A DNA stretch of 64,000 bases, from assembly GCA_946811695.1 (NCBI GenBank), contig OX328125.1, forward strand, positions 111,953,363-112,017,362, read 5' to 3'. Source of the stretch: Gonocerus acuteangulatus (lineage: Eukaryota > Arthropoda > Insecta > Hemiptera > Coreidae). Both the position numbers and the translations under genes were made by a program. Position 1 is the first letter of the stretch. Each line of letters opens with the position of its first letter. This document shows positions 45,301 to 57,000 of this stretch, piece after piece. The notes below the pieces were generated by a model that worked only from the letters and a program-made list of their open reading frames with translations, had not been told where the DNA came from and did no database searches.

Positions 45301-45782
45301 AAATTGAGGGATTAAAAGAGCATGAGAGGAAGGAGTTAACTTATTTTCAACATAAAAAGCGAACTTGTTGGCCAAGAAAACATATAAATTGATACCAAAC
45401 ACTGCTTTGGGAAATGGGTAGTAACAAAATTGAAAAAAAAAAATAAATAAAATTATATAACACCAGTTTGAATTTGAGCCGCCATATTGAATTGTGATTA
45501 TCTTCCGAGCTGTCTCTCCTTAAATGAATTGTATAGGGATGAGCCATATTTCTGGCAAAGGAAAACAATAACTATAAAATTCCCATAGCAATTTGCTGTT
45601 GAGAACTATAGAATAGAAGGCACAGGAGAGCAAAGCTAGGCCTCCATGATCCATTTCTAGTTGTGGCGATGAAAAAATCCATATAGCAGAAATTCTGGAA
45701 GGTCAAACCACTCCGATAAAGAAATCGTTAAATTAATGCAGTTTCCCAATGGATATTTAGTTCAAACTTGTTTTGTGATCTC

Positions 45783-45822
<40 letters not shown>

Positions 45823-46453
45823 TCGAGCGAGACATGAAAGACGCATAAGAAGCTGTTATCAAATTGTAAGGCCTCGGGTACGATACGAGCGATAAGCGTC
45901 AGAGCGGCGTCGCTCAAATTAATGTTAAGCTGGAGTGCAGTAGGAATGAGTGAGGACTGGATACAACAGGCATGAGCGACCGGGCGACGTGGCTTGCAGG
46001 TTCCAGACTGACGCTCATCGCGCACCCCAGACGTTAAATTTTGCTCGCCGTTCTCGGTTATCTTCAAGCTCTTGCCTAGTGAACATGGCAAAAAAATAGT
46101 AAATTGACTGATAGTGAATGTGAGCTTTTAATTTCGGAAGGGCTAAGTATGGAATGTCAGACACAGTGATTCTAGAAATACTGTCATAACCAACTATGGA
46201 AAGAGGTTGGAAATACGTTAAACTTGCAAGGTAAGATATTTTAATTAATTAAACATTTAAAATATTATTGTTATTAAATTAATAAAAATAATGTATATTG
46301 GAGTATGCGATGACGGAGACTAAAGGAAATTACCGCCCAGCCGCTCTGTATCGTAGCCGATCTATCGCTCATCTCTCGTATAGTATCCGAGGCCTGAGAA
46401 GTTTTTCCAGTATTGCAGAATGACAAAAAATAGTTTTGACGAATTGCTGTGAA

Positions 46454-46530
<77 letters not shown>

Positions 46531-49500
46531 AGGGGGGAATGGGAAATGAAAGGAAGAAAGGAACACAAGCCGTCTGCAGAATTTCGATTAAACCCTCGCA
46601 GGTGGGTGCAGATCCATGCCCGGCTGATGTGATCCATTCCGCAAAGGGAATGTCGCGTGGATTTTGCAAGTTTTAAATGGCTGCGATTGTTTAGGATTGT
46701 AAAGAATGAGTTCTATTTTTAGGTGAATACATGACAAGGAGAGACACAGCCTAAGATAGGATGAAGGTGGACTAATACAAAGTAAGCCTATATGAATAGG
46801 AAGGTATTTCGAGAAGTAAAGGTAGGCTTTGTGAATACCCTTGGAGGTTCAGGACAATAGTTACAGGGTAGGTAGAAGCCTAGAGCTAGGGCCGCCTGAG
46901 GTCCGGCAGGTGTGACGGGGCATCTGTCCTACTCGCCTACTTCCTTCTCATAGCTCTCTCCTTCCTATAGAACACTAAATCTTATAGATGAGACAAGTCA
47001 AGGGATGTATGAGATTCGGATAGGAGAAGAAAAAGCTAATCCGTAAGTACCAAAATCACGACAGATACTTCAAAGTAACTGGATGTGGTCTTCGCAAGCA
47101 GACCCGTTAGCTGTTGAGGGGACGCGAAGTCAAGGGATGTTTGGGATTTGGCTAGAAGAAAAAAAAAGTCTCAGATCTTCAAGCAAAAATCTATATTGGA
47201 CGTTTTCGCAGCCTTCTTCAGTACTAAAAATGCCTAGGGGAGGGAGGAAGACCAAGATAACGTTAGGGCGACCATGATTAAGTCTTCAACTATTGGAAAC
47301 GTCCAATATAGAGTTTTTATAAAAAATCTGAAGTTTTTCTCTCCTAGCCGAATTCCAAACATCCCTTGACTTCGCATCACCTCAACGGCTAACGGGTCTA
47401 TTTGCGAAGACCACATCCAGTTACTTTGAAGTATCTGTCGTGATTTAAAACAGTGATTGTAGTACTTACGGATTAGCTTACAGGTTTTTTTTTTTTCAGG
47501 CCATCTATTACTTCTTTACAATTTATCTAAGGTTAGAAACCATATTATATAAATATAGCAATCAAAAGTTAATATAGTAATGAAAAGTACTTAAATTTTA
47601 ACGTCCATTTATTATTAACTACGAAGAAAAGTATTTAAAATCTCTGCAATCACGACTAAAGTAACATTTTATGACTACCATATTTGAGCCATCCATTTCC
47701 CAAAGAACCCATGTCCAGAATACAGTTCCAAAACGGCCATATCCAAAATATTATTTACTTTTTATTAACTATTGTAGTAAACGGGCAAAACGTCATGGAA
47801 CCATTTACATTAAACCAATACCCTTTAAAAAAACCAAAATTTCCAGCGGAAATTAAAAATATTAGAACCTGTAACAGTTTTTTTCGTTTCCTCAACAATT
47901 AGCTTTCATGGACATAGCTCCTTTTAAAAAAGGATGACGCATTTATATAATATCGTTTCTAACTAACCCTAAGATAATAAGATAGTTAGAAATACTTTTA
48001 GACTTGTAAAGCATAAATGAAAATTAGCAGAATATATTTCAGCAATATTTATTAATAAAAAGGTTAATATTATAAAAATAAATGGTAACTGTTAAGTTTA
48101 GGGGGCCTCCTCACCGATTATTTTTATCGGGTGGTTCTATAACGTATTTATTTCTATTATTAAATTTTAACGTCCGTTTATTATTAACTACGAATTTTTG
48201 GACGGGTAATCTATAGGTTACCACTCTTTTCTAGCCAGGAAAAGCCACCACCCCTAGTGGAAATCGAACCCACGACCCTTTGGCACGGAGTGTTAAGTGC
48301 TTACGCCTTAACGCTCACGGCCACCGGGCCTCCAATTTATTTTTTTATTTCGCATAATGGGCAAACGTGGTATGCGTTTCCGCTCGCAAAAGAAGTTATC
48401 AAAACTCTAGTCAATCCAACTCGCAAAAATTAATAGAATTCTATTAATTTTTTCGAGTTGTATTGACTGGAGTGTTAAAGGTTACTTTACTGCCAGCAAC
48501 AACAATATGCGCAAGCGCTGAATCACCGTTAAAATCACTACAGACACTCCACAAGTAACTGGATGCGGTCTTCGAAAAAAGATCTTGGAAACGTCCAATA
48601 TAGATTCGCGCTTGAAGATCTGAGTTTTTTCCCCCTCAAGCGGAATCCCAAACAGCCCTCGACTTTGCATCACCTCACTCTCATTATAAACCTTAGAGGT
48701 ATTCTCGCAAATTTGCAGGAAAGCCGTTAGTTAGGTAATGGACAATAATAGGTCGGTTCTGTAAGTTAGGTCGTTGTGAAGGTCCGTTTGCGCAACTTCA
48801 AACTCCTACAAAAGGTTTGGTAACGAGGTTATGCATGCTAGTCATGTCCCTCAACAGCCGGGCCCGTTTTCTCCAAGAAAACATTTAACTTCAACCTCTG
48901 TTCTGGAATGTCCCTGCCAAATCATTTTCAGAAGATCCTCCCCTGCTCTATGCGTGGGATATTGGTTATCTGGGAAGTTGTGAATACTGCATTTCCTCCT
49001 ATTAAAGCCCACAAGAATATTGGAAAGTATTAGTTTTATATTATCTATATAAATGATATGGTTGATAATAGGTTTAAGCATGAACCCAGGTGGAGGGGGA
49101 TCTAGGACAAGGACAGACCATTCTACCCGATATGCCCCACCGATCGGCACCGAGGAAGCGTGGGAGGAGATGAACTTTCTCCAGGAAGAGCGTAGATTCG
49201 GCACCACTGGATCAGGGTGTACTTTCAGCCTTGTTATTGGCTAATCCTTGGTATGCTATTCTCAATCTGAGAGAAATAGTTGATATAAATATGAGAGAAG
49301 AAGAACAGATCGAATGTAGGCGGAACCTGGCAGACAGCCATCTACTAAGGACAGTCTGCAAATATATCTCCCTTGTCTACCTTACTCATATTATATACCG
49401 AAATACCACAACATAGGGAGAAGTCCTTCTACAGCTTCATACATCTATCCATATAAATGATATATGCATCTGAGTATTTGGGGCTATTCAAGGTTTGGGA

Positions 49501-50995
49501 GTGAGTGTGATAAGCGAGTTTCCTCACAAAAACTCTAAACCCAATGTAGTAATCTTGTTAGATACAAACGCGCCTTCAGGGTATCTGTTCTGAAATGCTG
49601 GCGTACAAATATTCCTCAAAGTCGTTGTTTAAGAGAATAAACATGTGTGCAAATACGCCGATTAAAAAAAAGTGTAACTCGCAGGAACTGCGTAATATTG
49701 ACGCGTTTCAGTTCATATCCGTAGTTCCAATAATAAAGCAGTTATTTAATCGAAGCGGTCAGAATCTTACAGTATCAATCTTTTTTGAATAAATAAATTA
49801 AATTAGTTAGAAAAACTAGTTTTATCCGCTTTTCTAAAAAAAGATTAAAGATATCGTCTTGAAAATGATTTCATTCGTTTCTCTACGTTTCAGAACATAT
49901 GAAGAGTGTACCAAGAAGCCAAAAACCGAAACGCTTTAAGCACAACGATTGTTTTCGCACGAATTTCGCTCATAAAACCATGTTCCGGTGAGCGGATTCT
50001 GCTGGTTAACTAACTTGACCTTTCAAATTAGAAAAAGTATTTTTGTATCAAATGCCATCAAAATCGGGCCACTTTTGAGCTCCTGAGAAAGCGAACAGAC
50101 AAATATAAATATATATCTATTTATACAAATTTGGGCCACTAATGTTTTCGTGATCTTTGCGTTTTGAAACATGAAATTTTCTAGTCAGCACTACCGGATT
50201 GCGTCATCCCGTCCCTATAGACGTAGGGAGGAAACGCGCTAACTCGTGGGGAATATTTGTTGAAATGGTCATGAAAGAGAAAGGTGGATGGTAGAAGTGG
50301 ATTTTCGCCCTCCCTGTAGCCTTTGCTAGACATTGTCATCATATCCAAAGTAAGAGAGTTAGACTAAGAGAAAAGAGAAAGCGAGGCTCCTGCTGTAAGA
50401 AGGCAGCCGATACGTCTAAAATATAATGGTTTTTCCGAAAATCTGACCTTATCTCTCAGCCGAATCCCGACCTTGACTTGTTATCGCCTCGACTCCTAAC
50501 TATTTGCATCTCATTATGCCACGAATCTAGTCTTCCTCACAAAACATTCATCTCCCAAGACATCTCACTAAGACTTCTGACGTTCATCTCAAATTACAAT
50601 TGTTCCAGTACTCCATTTCGATCAAGACCAACAAGATCTCTACTAGGGTAGTTGGCCATGGGACTAAAGTCTCTTAAACCTCCTGGGAAGGTCTTTAGGA
50701 TAGCCCCATTTGAGTGGAAAGGGATTCACCTCTAGGATTTGGACGGAATGAAAACTTCGAATGAATCCTTAAGAATCGGGATTTTACGCATGCATTAAAT
50801 ATTTTGGGAAGGTCATTGGATTGGATTTCTTATATTCTTTGTATGTTTGAGTGTTTCGCTGATGTCCGTAATTCAAGTCCATAACTTGAAATAGGACCGA
50901 TTATAGTTGTTTATAAAGTGAGTTAGTTTTTTGTCGTAAGGGTTGAATAAGGGCCAAGTAGTCGGTGATTAGTATACCTATATTGCTAGGATATA

Positions 50996-51060
<65 letters not shown>

Positions 51061-54000
51061 TTATATATAGGTATATATTTGCCGGTTCGCATTCTTTGGG
51101 CAAAGTTCAACTCTTCGGTATGAGTTAAATGAAAATATCCTAGCATTATATATAATTGTAGTAGTTTCACCATCCTGTACTAATCTGACCCCGTTTAACG
51201 GTGAGAGTCCATATCTCCTGTTCAGCTCCTGCTTGTTCAGTTATGTTTATAAATAAGACAGAATTTTAGGACGGTTTATCGATAGGTTACGACCCTTTTC
51301 CTGGCAGCCTAGGACCGACCCCTTCACTATTTTGAAAAGAATATGGTAAATATGGGTACATTTTACATCACTTCTAGTAGGAAAGGTTTACATATATACT
51401 AGTATACATTAGTATATGTACCGCCGAAGCGAGTAAAGCGATTTTAAAATCTTCCCTAACTTGGCTCTGTAAAATATTAACTATGGATAGGAATAGATTA
51501 CCTAGATTGTGCTATGACAGGCTATATGTATTAGATCAGTCACATAGTAATAAATTGCGTTTTAACTGGGTAACACAACTTAAGGAAATACTTATTAACC
51601 TAAACTATTATGATATTTGGTTAAACCAGGACCCCCATGTAATTAAAGCAAATATGGCAGGTATCTTAGAAGATTACAAGGCAATGTTGTTAGACCAGGA
51701 TATAAATAAAAAAAATCAGTCCAATTATAGCCCTTTTTATAATAGTATACCCATAAAACCAGGTACTCTCCAGGAATTTCTCACAATTAATCTACCATTT
51801 TCCATATATAAAACAATTTTCCAATTAAGAACCTGCAGTAACTACGCAATAAAATTCAACATAAACAATTTAACATATACAATAGACCCGCAGAAGAAAT
51901 GTTCTGTTTGTAGTTTAAATGTTCTAGAGAACATTCATCATTTAATTCTTCATTGCCCTGCTTATGAGCCGATAAGAGCTAAACATCTTACCTTCCTGAC
52001 TGATGATGATCCAGAAATTAATTTCCTCAACGCACTCAATAGCAATAATAAATATAAACTCATAGGAATATCTAGATATATTAAGGAAGTTCTAAAGTGC
52101 CGATCATTTATTTTAAATGAATAAAAGTTAATTATTTTTTATTCTTTGCTTTTTTATTTATTTATTTTTTTTTTATTCTTTTAATAATTCACTTTTCAGT
52201 TTATTTACATTTGATTTATGTTATAATATTATGACTATATTTATTTTAATCATAAGCGGAAGGATTTTATCTATGTAATATTAGTTATATTATTTATTTC
52301 TCATATACAGATATTGTTATTTTGCAACTAATTTGCTCATTATAGTTTGTTCATATTAGTAAAATAGTACAAATATATACTATAACAGTTAAGCAGTTAT
52401 AAAAGTTAAAATTACTAAAAATAGGACTAACTAAATAAATATGTAAGCCAACTCCTTTGCTAAGGAGAACTCCTGTATAGCAAATAAAATAATAAAAAAA
52501 AAATAAAATAAAAATACTAGTATACATAGTTTAGTAAATGGAGTGTATATATACTGCGAGTGAATACAGAGGATAAGTAGAGTGAGAGGGAAATGTCAAG
52601 GGAGTGGATAGAGAACCGGTCTGCTTACACCCCCCCCCCTTACTACCAGCCAATTCTACAGGCTCAGGCAGTATACAGGGGCAAAAATATCTTATCAACA
52701 TTTTAAAACTTAAAATATATTTATCAGACCACGTATAGTCAATTTACTCAACAGTCTAGTGGATATTTTATTTATTCATTTTAATCTACTGTCCACTTAT
52801 ACATAAGACAGACAGATTTTTGGGCGATGTATCTACAGCCTCATCGGATAGACGGGGGAAATGTTCTAGACGGTTCCGCCATTTGCAAATTCCTATTCCA
52901 AGGAACGACACGATGTGTGAAACACCAATAGCAACTGATTATGTGTCGTTTAGGAGCAGGAAAGGTTTCACAGGTGAAGCAAGGAAGATAGTGTTTGATA
53001 TGTATCAATACTTAGCCAAAGCTATGATTAAAAACGTTTTAAACATCCTAATGACAAATAGACCCATCCCAAAGACCTCGGTTACAGCGACAAGTAACTA
53101 TCGGAAGAATTAATTAAAGACACCCAACAAGCGGAACACTGGTTAAAAAATAAAAATAGCCCGGTTGACAATAGTCCCGAAAGAATTTATCCCAGGAAAC
53201 TGGCAGGAAAATCCCGATAAAATATTAAAAAATAACAAAAAAATATATAGAAAAACAAATAAAATAAAGAAATAAGATGAGAAGATGTAACTAGACATGA
53301 TAAAGACGGTTTTAAAAGTTAAAGGAATATATTTATGTGCGTGAATGTATATATCGCCCATACCATGTGAAACTATGGAATCTGCAATTGGGAGCTAACT
53401 AGAGAACCAACATATTCTATCCCTTGACCAAGAAATATATTGAAAAATTATTATTCTTATTCGATACTTTATTTAAGGCATTAAAGGATATTCTAAAGGG
53501 GTTAGAGTTGCGACAAGCCGTATCGTCCACAATCCAAGAGCAAAGTCTCGAATCTGAAAAACGAGATTTTGCATATTCGTTAGTTTGACATGGTAGGGAC
53601 GATTTAAACAGGTGTAGTATAGTATTGCAAACACCATCTGATCCTGCTACACATACATCTGGCTAGTTTCACTACAGTCTTAGGCAGGTAATAGCAGTTT
53701 TCACCCCTTAAACCACTACAAGTATTCAAACGGTGATCTGGTCCTTATGCCCTAGGATATGACGACAAGAAATCACTGCCATAATCCACGCGAACACCAT
53801 TAATACCATATCAAGGAATGCTCCCCGCAAATGATTTCGAATGCGGCCAACTCTTCAAGAGATTGGTTAAAAGGAATATATGGATCTCTCCTCTCTAACC
53901 TAGTTATAATTACATTATCCATATTTTGTCACAATAAACTACTACATTCCCAGGAAAGGAGTACCTACTAAATGTATTAAATATTAGAGGGAGCGACTGG

Positions 54001-57000
54001 ATGAACGCTGTTCCAAGGTTTGTCTCCTATTTATATCGGAAGGAGTTTGGCGGCTCCTTGACCTTGCCTTTATTCGGCTAAGGACACTTCAAAATATCGA
54101 AGCGACTAACTTTTTCCCTCCTAAAATCCAGTAGAGTAGAGAGATCAATGAAAAAGACTTGAATCCCACAAAGAAAGAGAGAGAGCGACGTCGGATGAGC
54201 GACCGAGACAGGAATGGCGCAGGAGGGGCGGACCCCCCTGAGTATATAGGATTCCCCCCACCCTTCTCCTAGGAGGTGTATATAAGGACCCGTGTAGAGA
54301 GCGTTCCTCAGTCCCTCAGAGCTGAGGTTCTCGGCCTCTCTTTACTTCGGCCGTTCCTCTCTCCCTCCAATATTGCCTGGGGGGTTTTGACGTTTGAAAT
54401 CCGACCGACAGAGATCAGAAAAAAACTGAGAGGGGAGGCGTAAGAGACGAAAAGGAAAAAAAAAAAAAAAAAAATAGAAGTTACCTACCTAAATTGAAGC
54501 AGGTGAGGTTTACTTCCGCTTGTCCACCAAATCACCCTACAGACAATAAGCGATGGCATTCACCCCTTTATGCAGCCGAGCATACCGTCATGACCTAACA
54601 GCATAGAGAACCCAACAAGACATACATCTATCTATAGCTAATTGCTGTAGGTTTTTCCTGGCATTATTCTCCAGTAAATCAGGGCCGACTTACAACCAGT
54701 CTAAGTCGGTATTAAAGTGGAACCCAAAAAGTCTCTTGAACGAAATTTACACGGAAAATGTGACAATTTCCTAAAAACGTGCAACGCATTTCGTCCTAAT
54801 GCTAAACTACATTTCCAACAGTACCCAAGGTTAAAACCTGACGCGTTTTACCCTAAGTCGAGAGATAACACCCAAGACTAATGTATTTACCGGATGACCC
54901 GAGAAGAGAAAGTTAAAGAGGAGGAATAGAGGTCAGTAGGACGACACATTCCAAGAGACCGTTCTAGCCCGCAGAAGACACGGCGAAGAGCAAGACACGG
55001 AAATGAGGAATGCAGAAGACTAAGATGGCGGGGATGGAATGTACAGTCCCGTTAGCTCTCTCTGCATCCCTATTATCGGTTCTAGTCCTTCTTCTTACAA
55101 TCAGCACACAAACCCCTCAAGGATTTCAAGTACACGAGAGATAAAACATAGCGGTGACAATCAACAGGTGGAATAAGGCAATCCGAAATAGACAACCTTC
55201 AATCTAGCTTCCCTTATCTCGCAACAAATCCTTATCACAAATTTGACACGCAGAATAATAATGAGTAACTATCTTTGAGTTAATTTCCAAACACTAGCTA
55301 CCAAAACTATCCTTTGCAGTATCTACTGAGCTTGCAAGAATACAACAATCTTAGGAAAACTTCTTCAAAGCTTTTAGGTGGGTTTGAAACCAGCGAGACA
55401 GACGACACACATACACAACTATATCGGACCAGTAACGGGCCTTGAGGGCCCAGAAGTGGAGGTACTGCAGAGCAGGGGTGTCCAACCTTTTTCAAGGCAA
55501 ATGCGCAATGAAAAATGTTTACAGCGCGGTGGGCCCATTTTTTTTCTGGTGGGTAGGAAAGAGAATAAAAATAAACTTATATTAGAGTTACAATAATATA
55601 ATAAAATTACTATAATACATGGTAAATGATAATAATTATACATAAATGGTAAATAAGAAGTAAATTTAAACATAAAAAAAGCTATTATCTTCTTTAACCC
55701 ATTAATGCCCAGTGATGCGAAAATGCATCACTTTGCTATTTCTTAATGGGTTAACCCATTAATGCCCAGCATTTTCGCATCACTGGGCATTAATGGGTTA
55801 ATGAGAAGATTGATACTGTATTTCTTATTATTAGGACTATAATTTGATACTACTATCTTTAAGCAATTATTCAAATTTGCATACGTAAGGCTTGATCTAA
55901 ACTTATTTTTAATAAATTGCATGGACATTTTTTCATGTGGTTAAGAAAAAGTTTTAAAAATGGTATTTTTGAATTTGTATTTCAGAAGTCTTGCAGCGGG
56001 CGCGATCAACCGTGGGCGCGAGGTTGGCCACCACTGCTGTACAGGCTTATGACTCTTGATCATACGGCACACTTGGGAGATAGTTTGGTTAGTACTAGAC
56101 CGGGTCATCCTAGGGACGGTCTCCAACTTCTTCTTCTTCTTCGTTAGTTCCCTTGGCGGGTCTTGGATTCCTGAACAACAGCCAGATGCCAACGACCATA
56201 GCCACGTTGAATGCACCGGTTCCCATAGATCACCGAAGTACCTGAATGGGTGACCGACCACATGCTGTTGGCATTAGAAAAGGGTGGCAACCTGTAGATA
56301 GCCCGGCGCTAATGACCAAGATGTAGATGCGCCTTAAAAAAAAAAAAAAATAAACAGCCAGATGTCCCTGTCCACTGACTTTTCCTTCCAGTTTGTAACT
56401 TTTAACCGCCTGAGGTCGTCTTACGCCTCCTCCAACCATCTTTTTCTCGGCTTTCCCCTTCCTTGAAAATGGAAGGGGTCGGGGCAAAATAGTGCCAAGC
56501 AAAATTTTTAATAAAACCTAACTGTAGCTGCTATATGTTGGATACTTTGTGGGACTTTTAGTTGAAATGGTTAGGTGCAACAAGTTAAGTTCCATACAGA
56601 GCTTGTAGTCATATTTTAGTACCATTTACATCATAGACTGATAGACCCACATAATATCCAACATATAGCAGCTACAGTTAAGTTAAAAATGTTGCTTGGC
56701 ACTATTTTGCCCCGACCTCCCTATTCTTCCTTGGAACATCTTCTATGACTCTTCGACTTCGAAAATAATATCTTAAGTGTACGATCCACATTAGCCGAAT
56801 GTCCTACTAATGAACCAAACTCGTCCCTCTTACTACAAGGGCCTAGGACGTAGGACAGATAAATAGACTGTCCACAATTCCTTTTATAGCTCAGAACGGG
56901 CAAGGGTACATTCAGGTGTATTACTGCAGGTAGTGACTTTATTCCAAACATAGGCGTATATAAAAGGGGATGAGGGGGCTCCAGCCCCCAAAATTTTAAT

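Noticed and set aside
46274..46676. ORFs with long poly-Phe or poly-Lys
   Set aside because: They read the 64-nt poly(A) tract at 46460-46523.
48851..49207. 118-codon minus-strand ORF
   Set aside because: No recognisable domain, no splice context, within the ELL intron. Could be a decayed repeat; not enough to call a gene.
56188..56272. 5S rRNA gene
   Set aside because: It lacks about 35 nt of the middle, is followed by a SINE tail and poly(A), and is flanked by a TSD; it is a SINE.
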